A stretch of DNA of 10,727 bases from NCBI GenBank assembly GCA_049510055.1, contig JBEKZI010000074.1:1-10727 (forward strand). Direction: 5' to 3'. The notes under the pieces are model-generated. The model did not search any database. It was not told the DNA's origin and was given only the letters and a program-made list of their open reading frames with translations. Below, one piece after another: positions 1-6,435 of this stretch. This DNA is from JALHTV01 sp049510055. GTDB taxonomy: Bacteria > Planctomycetota > Phycisphaerae > SM23-33. Numbering within the stretch: the first letter of the stretch is position 1; each line of letters begins with the position of its first letter. A program made the translations under genes and the position numbers.

Positions 1-1
1 G

Positions 2-364
2 GTCTGTCGCCGGGTGAAGGCCGACCCGGCCACGCGGCTGAAGGTCGGCCGGGCGATGAAGAATCACATCGACGCCCTAGCCGATGAGTGCCACGAGATC
101 CAGCACTGCCTCAGTTGGAAGCACTGGTACCGCGAGGCCAAGGAAGGCCGCCAGTACGAGCTCCAGGACGTCCAGAACGCGCGCGTCGAGGTCACCGACA
201 TGCTGTTCTTCTGGATCAGCCTCTGCCAGCTCCTGGGGCTTTCGCCGGACGACGTGTATCGGCTGTACGGCGCCAAGCTCGGCATCAACCACGCCCGCCA
301 GGACGAAAACCGCAGTCAATCCGAGCACGCCGCCCATGAAGAAGAAAACCGCTCCGTCGTCTAG
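2..364 (+). CDS. dUTPase-like all-alpha NTP pyrophosphatase, 5' partial
   Basis: The frame is open to the left edge, so the true start is probably outside; the first in-window start is GTG at 14. Counting from that GTG, the protein shows an ExxE motif (E25, E28) and, about 30 residues later, an ExxD motif (E59, D62). These acidic pairs bind Mg2+ in the MazG/dimeric-dUTPase fold. The stretch after ExxD (LFFWISLCQLLGL, then a conserved LYGAKLGINHARQD-like end) fits the dimeric dUTPase family (dUTPase_2), which hydrolyses dUTP to dUMP and PPi, limiting uracil in DNA and feeding dTMP synthesis. The pyrK-like gene starts 28 bp downstream, so a pyrimidine operon is likely. The last 20 residues are charged and low in complexity. 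Another MazG-like NTP pyrophosphatase is the main alternative. Confidence 0.68.
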   Translation, partial: VCRRVKADPATRLKVGRAMKNHIDALADECHEIQHCLSWKHWYREAKEGRQYELQDVQNARVEVTDMLFFWISLCQLLGLSPDDVYRLYGAKLGINHARQDENRSQSEHAAHEEENRSVV

Positions 365-370
365 TCCGAC

Positions 371-390
371 CGAATAGCCGAATAGCCGAA
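371..390 (+). repeat. short tandem repeat before pyrK
   Basis: CGAATAGC occurs twice in tandem (371-378 and 379-386) and continues as CGAA, directly before the ATG at 393. It fills the gap between the dUTPase-like stop and the pyrK start, where a Shine-Dalgarno sequence would be expected, and none is recognisable. It may be simple slippage. Confidence 0.5.
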
Positions 391-392
391 AA

Positions 393-1421
393 ATGTCCGC
401 TCGCAACCAGGCCGCAGACGCGCAGGACCGCACCGCCGCGCGAGGGGTATTCACCGCGGAGGTTTTGTCCAATCGGGCCATCTGCCGCGAGCACTGCCGC
501 CTGCAACTGCTGCTGGAGCATTTCCCGCCGACCCGGCCGGGACAGTTCGCACAGGTCCAATGCCGCGGCCTGGAGCCGCCGGTCAGCGCCAAGGTCACCG
601 ATTGGCCCGCCGATCGGCCGCCGCGGCTGAGCCAAGCGGAACTGTGCGACAAGGAGCCGTTCCTCCGCCGGCCGATGAGCCTGGCCGGCAGAAAAAACCG
701 TCGCGACGGACAGGTAGAGCTGGCCTTCATCTATCGCATCGTGGGCACGGGCACGCGATGGCTGGCCGGCCTGGCGGATGGGGATCAAATCAGCGTGCTT
801 GGGCCTCTGGGCAACGGATTTGCTATTCGCGATGACGCGCCGCAGGCCGTGCTGGTCGGCGGGGGTGTGGGCATCCCGCCGCTTGTGTATCTAGCCGAGG
901 CCCTGGCCGCCGCGGGCAAGAAGACCGTCGCATTCGCCGGCGCACGATCAGGCGATTTGCTGCCGCTGACTGTGGTGCCCAAGGCAAAAATCGCAACCGA
1001 TGGCACGCCCACGCCGTGCATCGTGGAATTCACCGCGCATGGCGCTTCAACCGTGGTGGCCACGGATGACGGCTCTCTGGGCTACCGCGGCATGGTCAGC
1101 GAAGCCTTCGAACGATGGCTGACGAAATCCGGTGGGCAACAAGTTGCCCACCCTACAGGCCCGGGGCCAATGGTGGTCTATTCCTGCGGCCCGGAGGCGA
1201 TGATGCAGGCCGTGGCCGCCGCGTGCCAGACTGCAAGCCTTCGACAGGCTCAGGCTAAAGACATCGAGTGCCAGTTCGCCCTGGAGCGCCACATGGCTTG
1301 CGGCATGGGCACGTGCCAATCCTGCATCGTCAAAACCAAGGCTGACAACGAGGCGGGCTGGAAGTTTTCCCTCTGCTGCACCGATGGCCCCGTCTTCGAC
1401 GCACGAGACGTGCTGTGGTAG
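393..1421 (+). CDS. pyrK: dihydroorotate dehydrogenase B electron transfer subunit (PyrK-like)
   Basis: The product is an FAD/[2Fe-2S] oxidoreductase subunit that passes electrons from the catalytic dihydroorotate dehydrogenase (PyrD) to NAD+ in pyrimidine synthesis. It shows an N-terminal ferredoxin-reductase-type beta barrel with the FAD motif RRPMSLA (92-98), a nucleotide-binding loop GGGVGIPPL (156-164), the motif CGPEAMM (265-271), and the C-terminal cluster cysteines C303, C308, C311 and C328 or C329 ahead of DGPVF. These match the PyrK family well. At 342 residues it is longer than the usual 250-290. Part of the excess is two in-frame insertions, near residues 247-259 and 280-289, encoded by palindromic repeats. 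No pyrD follows, since the next gene is convergent, so the partner must be elsewhere or upstream. No clear ribosome binding site precedes the ATG at 393. A related flavin reductase subunit is a less likely reading. Confidence 0.85.
   Translation: MSARNQAADAQDRTAARGVFTAEVLSNRAICREHCRLQLLLEHFPPTRPGQFAQVQCRGLEPPVSAKVTDWPADRPPRLSQAELCDKEPFLRRPMSLAGRKNRRDGQVELAFIYRIVGTGTRWLAGLADGDQISVLGPLGNGFAIRDDAPQAVLVGGGVGIPPLVYLAEALAAAGKKTVAFAGARSGDLLPLTVVPKAKIATDGTPTPCIVEFTAHGASTVVATDDGSLGYRGMVSEAFERWLTKSGGQQVAHPTGPGPMVVYSCGPEAMMQAVAAACQTASLRQAQAKDIECQFALERHMACGMGTCQSCIVKTKADNEAGWKFSLCCTDGPVFDARDVLW
1131..1158 (+). repeat. palindromic repeat inside pyrK (GTGGGCAAC family)
   Basis: Arms GTGGGCAAC (1132-1140) and GTTGCCCAC (1143-1151) are perfect inverted complements, followed by CCTACAGG. 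The element is translated in frame as roughly GGQQVAHPTG within the PyrK-like protein. A related copy lies at 8418-8441 and a half copy at 7753-7770, so this is a dispersed repeat family rather than ordinary coding sequence. Confidence 0.7.
1235..1260 (+). repeat. second palindromic repeat inside pyrK
   Basis: AGCCT (1236-1240), a five-base loop TCGAC, then AGGCT (1246-1250) and the echo CAGGCT form a small dyad of the CTTCGACAGGCTCAGG type, which I recall as a common dispersed motif in bacterial genomes. It is translated in frame as about ASLRQAQAK, directly before the cluster-binding domain of the PyrK-like protein, where other family members have only a few residues. Confidence 0.5.
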
Positions 1422-1426
1422 CCTAC

Positions 1427-1495
1427 AGCCCCGCGCGTAAGCGCGGGGATAGTGTCGCCACATCCAACACCATCCCCCGCCTGACGGCGGGGGCT
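1427..1495. repeat. inverted pair of REP-like hairpins; likely bidirectional terminator
   Basis: Hairpin 1 has arms CCCCGCGC (1429-1436) and GCGCGGGG (1441-1448) with loop GTAA. Hairpin 2 has arms CCCCCGCC (1474-1481) and GGCGGGGG (1486-1493) with loop TGAC. On opposite strands both read AGCCCC-stem-GGGGAT, so the two are head-to-head copies of one module, separated by 25 bases. They fill the gap between the convergent pyrK and radical SAM genes, 5 bp after the pyrK stop. No U tract follows, so intrinsic termination is plausible but not certain. Confidence 0.7.
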
Positions 1496-1518
1496 ATCTC
1501 CCCGCAGACCTTTACGTC

Positions 1519-3315
1519 CTACGCCAACGCGTTCATCATTTTTTGATACTCCCCTCGCAAGAAATCTTCGCTCCTGTGGACCGCGATGTGGGACCAGGGA
1601 AGGGGCTTGTCTAGCGGCAGCTCGCGGTGGGCGTAGCGGGCCGGGTCGATGCCGGTTTGATCGAACGCGGCTTGCCAGTGGGCGAAGTCGAAGTGCTCAT
1701 CCCAGGCATCCATGCGGGCGCCGGCTCGCCAGGCAGCTTCGATGGCTGCCCCGACGCGGCGGTCGCCGCGTGCGATCACGGCCTCCAGGATGCTCCGCTC
1801 GATGCGGTGGAACTTGAAGCTGATGGGGCTGCGGCGGGAAAGCTCGCGCAGGCGGCGGCGAACGGCGAAAAAGTAGTCGGCCTCGCGCATCGCGCACCAC
1901 TGCATCGGCGTGTGCGGCTTGGGCACCAGCCAGGAGACCGACGCGGTGATCGCGCCGCGCTGGCCGTCGACGGCCTTGCGGGCGTCGGAAAGCCGGCGGC
2001 ACAGGTCGTAGATCGCGTCCACGTCGGCCTCGGTCTCGCCCGGCAGGCCGGCCATGAAGTACACCTTCACGTGCCGCCAGCCGGCGGCGTAGGCGGCCTG
2101 GACGCCGGCGATCATGTCGGCGTCGGAGATGTCCTTGCCGATGGCCTCCCGCAGCCGCGGCGAGCCGGCCTCGGCCGCGATGGTCAGGCCGCCCTTGCGC
2201 ACCACGCTGGTCAGCCGCGGCAGGTTGGCCAGCAGCTTGCCCACTCGCAGCGACGGCAGCGAGACCGAGACGTGCCGCCCGGCGAACTCGGCGTTCAGCC
2301 GGTCGATGAGCATTTCCAGGTGCGGATAGTCGGCCGACGACAGGCTTAGCAGTGAAATTTCGCGGTACCCCGTCGCGGCCAGGGCCGCACGAGCGATGGC
2401 GATAATTTCTTCGACGCCGCGGATCCGCACCGGCAGGCGCGTGTGCCCGGCCTGGCAGAAGCGGCAACTGTTCGGACAGCCGCGGGCAATCTCGATGACC
2501 ACGCGCTGGTGGACGGCTTCGGCCAGTGGCACCAGCGGGCTGGTGTCGGCGGGGCTGTCGGCCAGGCTGGCGATGTGCGCGCGTGGAATTTTTTTCGGCA
2601 GCGGCAGGGCGCTGTCGGTCGGCTCCAGGCCCGCGAAGTCGCCGGCCTCATCGTATCGCGGCGTGTAGAACCGCGGCACGTAGGCTGAGGGAATCGTCCG
2701 GGCGGCCTCCAGAAGCAGTTCCTGGCGCGTGGCGCCGCTGTGCTTGGCGCGGCAGACCAACTCCACCAGCGCGGGCATGGTCTGCTCGCCGTCGCCGGGC
2801 AGGAAGACGTCGAAAAAGTCCGCTATCGCCTCCGGCGCATCCGCCAGGGCCTCACCGCCGACGACGATGGGGTGTTCCTGCCCGCGTTGGGCGGCCCGTA
2901 GCGGCACGCCGGCCAAGTCCAGCATCGTCAGGACGTTGGTCGCGCACATCTCGTAGGACAGCGAAAACCCCAGGATATCGAAGTCGCCCACCGCGCCGCG
3001 GCTTTCCCAGCCCCACAGCGGCAGGCCGCGGTCGCGGCAGAGCTGCTCGGCGTCCGGCCGCGGGCAGTAGGTCCGGTCGGCGGCTACGGCGGGGATGTCG
3101 TTGAGGATCTGGTAGAGGATCTGGCTGCCCAGGTGGCTGATGCCGATGGAGTAGGTATCGGGGAAGGCTAGCGCCACGGTGACCTCGGCCGCGTGCACGT
3201 TGCGGCGTCGGGCGTGGGTCTCCAGGCCGACGTACTGCCCGGGCCGGCGGACGGCCGGGAGCAGTTCGCGGCTGACGCGCTCGGCCAGGTTCCGGATGGC
3301 TTTGCCTTCACGCAT
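1519..3315 (-). CDS. B12-binding domain radical SAM protein (TIGR03960-like)
   Basis: This is a radical SAM enzyme of unknown reaction. I chose the ATG at 3315, with a weak AGAAG seven bases upstream; an in-frame GTG at 3333 adds six residues and has no visible Shine-Dalgarno. Counting from the GTG, the N-terminal half contains a cobalamin-binding-type region (AFPDTYSIGISHLG, about 57-70, then HPIVVGGEAL at about 154-163 and LPGDGEQ at 178-184). The 4Fe-4S/SAM motif CxxxCxxC follows as C286, C290, C293 (GCPNSCRFC). The C-terminal part (RGDRR, DAWDEHFDF, LPWSHI, FLRGEYQK) matches the family whose members are often fused or adjacent to a DUF2344 domain. That partner is absent: the protein stops at about 600 residues and no DUF2344 gene is seen next to it. 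The gene faces pyrK and diverges from the small membrane protein. Family assignment is strong; function is unknown. Confidence 0.88.
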   Translation of the reverse strand: MREGKAIRNLAERVSRELLPAVRRPGQYVGLETHARRRNVHAAEVTVALAFPDTYSIGISHLGSQILYQILNDIPAVAADRTYCPRPDAEQLCRDRGLPLWGWESRGAVGDFDILGFSLSYEMCATNVLTMLDLAGVPLRAAQRGQEHPIVVGGEALADAPEAIADFFDVFLPGDGEQTMPALVELVCRAKHSGATRQELLLEAARTIPSAYVPRFYTPRYDEAGDFAGLEPTDSALPLPKKIPRAHIASLADSPADTSPLVPLAEAVHQRVVIEIARGCPNSCRFCQAGHTRLPVRIRGVEEIIAIARAALAATGYREISLLSLSSADYPHLEMLIDRLNAEFAGRHVSVSLPSLRVGKLLANLPRLTSVVRKGGLTIAAEAGSPRLREAIGKDISDADMIAGVQAAYAAGWRHVKVYFMAGLPGETEADVDAIYDLCRRLSDARKAVDGQRGAITASVSWLVPKPHTPMQWCAMREADYFFAVRRRLRELSRRSPISFKFHRIERSILEAVIARGDRRVGAAIEAAWRAGARMDAWDEHFDFAHWQAAFDQTGIDPARYAHRELPLDKPLPWSHIAVHRSEDFLRGEYQKMMNALA

Positions 3316-3423
3316 AAGATCGCTTCTACGCACTACGCACTTGCTTTGCCGCTTGTTATCATAAAGGCGATAGCGGCGACAAAGAAGCGCCGCCGGGAAC
3401 CTCTCTTTCGAAAGGGCGAAATC

Positions 3424-3609
3424 GTGTCATGGTCAAACCGCACCATGCTTTCGCGATCGCTCATCCTGACGGGCGGGACCCTGCTGACGCTGGGACTGTT
3501 CCTGCTGCTGGTGAAGCTGCTGATGGTCGTGGCGGAGCTGGCCGGCGGCGCGATCGCCCTGGCCGGAGCCATCCTGCTGATCATGGGATCGCTGATGCAG
3601 AAACGATAA
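3424..3609 (+). CDS. small two-helix membrane protein, unknown function
   Basis: This is a 61-residue protein with two hydrophobic segments: residues 13-36, interrupted by K31, and residues 39-58, rich in Gly, Ala, Leu and Ile. It ends in QKR. I chose the GTG at 3424 because AAAGGG (3411-3416) lies seven bases upstream; an internal ATG at 3445 would give 54 residues and has a poorer site. The frame is open further upstream, but that part overlaps the start of the divergent radical SAM gene and looks non-coding. The positive N-terminus and a charged residue within helix 1 suggest an inner-membrane hairpin protein. I do not recognise a family. The stop lies just before the AT-rich inverted-repeat element. 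Confidence 0.6.
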   Translation: MSWSNRTMLSRSLILTGGTLLTLGLFLLLVKLLMVVAELAGGAIALAGAILLIMGSLMQKR

Positions 3610-3612
3610 GGA

Positions 3613-3766
3613 TACGACAAAAGACAATTTCGAAATCCGAATTTCGAAACAAGCACCAACAAGACCAAACGACAACCAAAGAAACACAGGACGGAAACCT
3701 TTATTTGCCGTTTGCTGAATTGTCGTTTATTTCGAATTTCGATATTCGAATTTGTTGTTTGTCGTA
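3613..3766. mobile_element. AT-rich MITE-like element with terminal inverted repeats
   Basis: The left end (3613-3655) starts TACGACAAAAGACAATTTCG. The reverse complement of the right end (3724-3766) starts TACGACAAACAACAAATTCG, and the two arms agree at about 34 of 43 aligned positions. The interior of about 68 bases has no convincing ORF. Composition is far lower in GC than the flanking genes. Together this fits a non-autonomous inverted-repeat element or a large RNA hairpin. No transposase is in the window and no clear target-site duplication was found. It occupies almost all of the gap between the membrane protein and the zinc-ribbon gene. Confidence 0.6.
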
Positions 3767-3803
3767 CTAAACGGCTGGTCGCTAAGACCAGGGGAGGTAG
3801 ACG

Positions 3804-4304
3804 ATGGGCATTCAATTCCAGTGCGAGCATTGTCACAGGGAAGTTCAGGCCCCCGACGAGGCCGGCGGCAAGCGGGGCAAGTGCCCGTTCTGCCACCAGA
3901 GCACCTACATCCCGTCGCCTGTGGCCGAGGAAGATCTCCTGCCTCTGGCGGACATCGACGAGGAAGGGGAACGAAAGGCCCGGGCCGAGGCCGAAGCGAT
4001 GCTGGAGCGGGAGCGCGGGCTGCGGACCCGGGCCGGCGGGTCGCCGCCCGTGCCGCTGGAGCATCGCAAGGACCTGGCGACGGCGGACTTGCACCACTTC
4101 GTGATCAACTTCTGTCTGGAGATGGCCCGCGATCACGTCGAGGCCGCCGAGCTCGAGGCCGACAAATTGCGGCAGTTCGGGGCGCTGGGCCGCAAGGCCC
4201 TGGAAGAGATCGCCACCGGAGAGGTCCGCGAGCCGGCCCTGGAGGCCCTTGCCCGCCGGGCACGCGAACTCTACCTGGACACGCTCCGCGACAAACTGAA
4301 GTGA
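3804..4304 (+). CDS. zinc-ribbon protein, unknown function
   Basis: This is a 166-residue soluble protein. The N-terminus has two CxxC pairs, C7/C10 (FQCEHC) and C27/C30 (GKCPFC), separated by a basic linker, typical of a zinc ribbon. Residues 45-75 are rich in Glu, Ala and Arg and probably helical, followed by a Pro-rich patch (SPPVPLEH) and a helical C-terminus of acidic and basic residues. A strong Shine-Dalgarno (GGGGAGGT, 3791-3798) lies five bases before the ATG. Short proteins with such an N-terminal ribbon are common in planctomycetes, but I cannot name the rest. It lies upstream of the phasin-like and UbiB genes on the same strand, with a 110-bp gap, so co-transcription is uncertain. 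Confidence 0.75.
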   Translation: MGIQFQCEHCHREVQAPDEAGGKRGKCPFCHQSTYIPSPVAEEDLLPLADIDEEGERKARAEAEAMLERERGLRTRAGGSPPVPLEHRKDLATADLHHFVINFCLEMARDHVEAAELEADKLRQFGALGRKALEEIATGEVREPALEALARRARELYLDTLRDKLK

Positions 4305-4349
4305 ACGCAGGGCCACCGGGCCGATTAACCGAACGAGCGACGGAATAAT

Positions 4350-4365
4350 CGACTATGATTAGTCG
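4350..4365. promoter_or_regulatory. dyad with an embedded -10-like box
   Basis: CGACTA (4350-4355) and TAGTCG (4360-4365) are perfect inverted complements around TGAT, about 50 bp before the phasin-like gene. TATGAT (4354-4359), within the dyad, matches a sigma-70 -10 box at five of six positions, but no good -35 box lies 16-18 bp upstream. It could be an operator over a promoter for the phasin-like/UbiB pair, or a chance dyad. Confidence 0.25.
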
Positions 4366-4414
4366 TCCGCGTGGCGCCTTGGCCGCCGCGGGCCACTAGA
4401 CAAGGGAGACAGGC

Positions 4415-4708
4415 ATGATGAAAAAACTCGACAAGTTTGTGCTGGCCGGGCTGGGCGCGTTGAGCATGAGCCGCGATCGGGCGGAAAAAATCTTCGAAGA
4501 GTACGTCAAGCACGGCCAGGTCGCCCGGCAAAAGCACGCCGACGTCATCAAGAAGCTGATGAGCGAAGCCGGCAAAAAGCGAGCGGGGCTGGAGCGGCTC
4601 ATCGGCGACCAGATCAAGGCCACCCTGGCCAAGCTCAACGTGGCGACCAAGTCCGACCTGGCGCGCCTAGAAGCCAAGATCGACCGCCTGCGGGCCGGCA
4701 GGAAGTAG
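4415..4708 (+). CDS. phasin-like coiled-coil protein (COG3937-type)
   Basis: This is a 97-residue, highly charged and almost wholly helical protein. The N-terminal segment KFVLAGLGALSMSRDRAEKI, then a basic VKHGQVAR stretch, a long helix with Lys, Glu and Arg, and the ending LNVATKSDLARLEAKIDRLR follow the pattern of the small COG3937 proteins named polyhydroxyalkanoate synthesis regulator phasins. In that family the name reflects similarity to granule-surface proteins, and a PHA role is rarely shown. A Shine-Dalgarno AGGGAG (4403-4408) precedes tandem ATG codons at 4415 and 4418. The stop lies 3 bp before the UbiB start, and the UbiB ribosome site lies inside this gene, so the two are probably translationally coupled. 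No PHA synthase gene is visible, so the pairing with UbiB is the better clue to its job. Confidence 0.72.
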   Translation: MMKKLDKFVLAGLGALSMSRDRAEKIFEEYVKHGQVARQKHADVIKKLMSEAGKKRAGLERLIGDQIKATLAKLNVATKSDLARLEAKIDRLRAGRK

Positions 4709-4711
4709 CCC

Positions 4712-6394
4712 ATGCCGCCCCTTCGGCCACGCGTCTTCCGCACCGTCGATCACCTGCGGCGCTACCGCCACATCGTCACTGTGCTGATGAAGCACGGCCT
4801 GGGCGACCTGGTGGAGTCGCTGGGCATGCGCTTGCACCGGCTGGTGCCTTCCGGGCGGCGTCGCGGCGCCGGCGACAGCCGGGGGCGGCCTGAGCGGCTG
4901 CGGCTGGCGCTGGAGGAGCTGGGGCCGACCTTCATCAAACTCGGCCAGCTCCTCAGCACGCGCCCCGACCTGCTGCCGCCGGCCTACATCACCGAGCTGG
5001 AGCGCCTCCAGGACCGCGTCGCCCCCGAGCGGTTCGACAAGATCCGCAAGGAGGTCGAGCGGGAGCTGGGCGGGGCGCTCGAGAAATTCTTCAGCCAGTT
5101 CGACTCCGAACCCATCGCCGCAGGCAGCATCGCCCAGGTGCACCGCGCCGTCACGCACGACGGGCAAGTCGTGGCCGTCAAGGTCCGCCGGCCCAACATC
5201 GTCCAGACCATCCGCACCGAGTGCGAAATCCTGGAGGACCTGGCCGCCCTGATCCGCGGCTCGGGACAGCAGGAGCGGGCAGTCGATCCGGTGGTCGTGG
5301 CCCATGAGTTCACCGAGGCCGTCGGCAAAGAGGTGGACCTGGACCACGAGCGGCACAACATGCGCCTGTTCACCCGGCACTTCCACGATGATGCCACCGT
5401 GCACATTCCGGCCACGGTGGACGCCCTGTGCACCGCCGGCGTGCTGACGATGGAGTACCTCGACGGCGTCAAGCCCACCAGTCTAGCGGCCATCCAGGCG
5501 GCCGGGCTGGACGGGGCGATCATCGCCCGCCGCGGGGCCGACTTCATCCTCCGCCAAATCTTCGACCTGGGCTTCTTCCACACCGACCCGCACCCCGGCA
5601 ACCTGTTCATCCTGCCGGACAACGTGGTCGCCCTGCTGGATTTCGGCCAGGTCGCGCGGCTCAGCACGTTCAACCGCCGGTTAGTGGCCGAGCTGGTGCT
5701 GGCCGTGGTGGACCAGGACGCCGGTCGTATGGTCCGCGCCCTTCAGCGGGCCGACGTCGTGGCCGACCGCACCGACCCGGCCGAGCTGACGGACGACATC
5801 GAGGACGTCTTCGCCACCTATTACGGCCTGCCGCTGGCGGAGATTCCCTTTGCCAAGATCATCGGCCAGACGTTCGAGATGATGCGCCGCCACGGCGTGC
5901 GGCCGCCCAGCGAATTCACGCTGATGCTCAAAAGCCTGATGACCATCGAGACCATGGCGCGGACGATGGACCCGGCTTTCGTCATCATCGAGCAGCTCCG
6001 CCCCTTCGCCACGCGGCTGAGCCTGGAGCAACTGGACCCCCGCACCGTGCTGCGCCGCGGCCGGCAGGCCATGCGCGACGCGGCCGAGCTGGTGGCCAAT
6101 CTGCCGGAGGACCTGGCCGTCCTGCTCGGCAAGCTCAAACGCGGCACCGTGCAGATGCACGTCCACCACGAGCACCTGGACGACCTGGTCCACACGCTGG
6201 ACAAGAGCTCCAACCGCGTCAGCTTCAGCCTGATTATCGCCGGCCTGCTGATCGCCTCCAGCTTCCTGGTCGCCCAGAAAGGCAACGTGCTGGGACTCAT
6301 CGGCTATCAGTCCCTGGGCGTGCTGGGCTACCTGGCCGCGGCCGTGCTGGGAATCTGGCTGATCGTGTCCATCCTCCGCAGCCGGCACCTATAG
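4712..6394 (+). CDS. UbiB/ABC1/AarF family atypical kinase-like membrane protein
   Basis: This 560-residue protein belongs to the UbiB (ABC1/COQ8) family of protein-kinase-like ATPases that support isoprenoid quinone or lipid metabolism at the membrane. Visible motifs are KxGQ (KLGQ, 76-79), the Ala-rich loop that replaces the Gly-rich loop (AAGSIAQVH, 136-144), the ATP-site lysine K157 (VAVKV), the catalytic HTDPHPGN (290-297), and the metal-binding LDFGQV (309-314). Two C-terminal hydrophobic helices (about 504-522 and 530-556) anchor it, as in bacterial members. All key residues are present and the length is normal. The start follows AGGA (4700-4703) at good spacing and gives the family's usual opening. 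It pairs with the phasin-like gene upstream. Planctomycetes generally use menaquinone, so a role outside ubiquinone synthesis is likely, which is why no ubiB symbol is given. Confidence 0.92.
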   Translation: MPPLRPRVFRTVDHLRRYRHIVTVLMKHGLGDLVESLGMRLHRLVPSGRRRGAGDSRGRPERLRLALEELGPTFIKLGQLLSTRPDLLPPAYITELERLQDRVAPERFDKIRKEVERELGGALEKFFSQFDSEPIAAGSIAQVHRAVTHDGQVVAVKVRRPNIVQTIRTECEILEDLAALIRGSGQQERAVDPVVVAHEFTEAVGKEVDLDHERHNMRLFTRHFHDDATVHIPATVDALCTAGVLTMEYLDGVKPTSLAAIQAAGLDGAIIARRGADFILRQIFDLGFFHTDPHPGNLFILPDNVVALLDFGQVARLSTFNRRLVAELVLAVVDQDAGRMVRALQRADVVADRTDPAELTDDIEDVFATYYGLPLAEIPFAKIIGQTFEMMRRHGVRPPSEFTLMLKSLMTIETMARTMDPAFVIIEQLRPFATRLSLEQLDPRTVLRRGRQAMRDAAELVANLPEDLAVLLGKLKRGTVQMHVHHEHLDDLVHTLDKSSNRVSFSLIIAGLLIASSFLVAQKGNVLGLIGYQSLGVLGYLAAAVLGIWLIVSILRSRHL

Positions 6395-6405
6395 GGAAAT
6401 CGATC

Positions 6406-6435
6406 GGTCAATGGGTTGACCTGCCCGCCGGCAGG
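6406..6435. repeat. two overlapping small palindromes upstream of tandem copy 1
   Basis: GGTCAA (6406-6411), TGGG, TTGACC (6416-6421) forms a perfect dyad. It overlaps a second dyad, CCTGCC (6420-6425), CGCC, GGCAGG (6430-6435). The second recurs at 7073-7088 and, broken, at 7735-7750. It lies between the UbiB stop and the ribosome site of the next gene, so it may act as a terminator or a leader hairpin; no U tract follows. Confidence 0.5.

Noticed and set aside
77..730. Long minus-strand open frame opposite the dUTPase-like and pyrK genes
   Set aside because: It is low-complexity Arg/Ser/Gly-rich sequence with no motif, crossing two genes well supported on the plus strand; high GC makes such antisense frames common.
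1627..2349. Plus-strand open frame opposite the radical SAM gene
   Set aside because: Composition is dominated by Gly, Ala, Val, Asp and His with no recognisable fold, and the minus strand carries the intact CxxxCxxC family protein.
3341..3362. TTGCTT ... TATCAT as a promoter for the small membrane protein
   Set aside because: The boxes are only about 10 bases apart, too close for a sigma-70 promoter.
3333..4316. Minus-strand frame of 327 residues across the AT-rich element and zinc-ribbon gene
   Set aside because: It spans the inverted-repeat element and antisense of a gene with a strong ribosome site; it has no motif and no ribosome site of its own.
4415..4708. Histone-like or DNA-binding reading of the basic 97-residue protein
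   Set aside because: The order of segments and the LATK-SDL-type ending fit COG3937 phasin-like proteins better, and the UbiB neighbour agrees with that.
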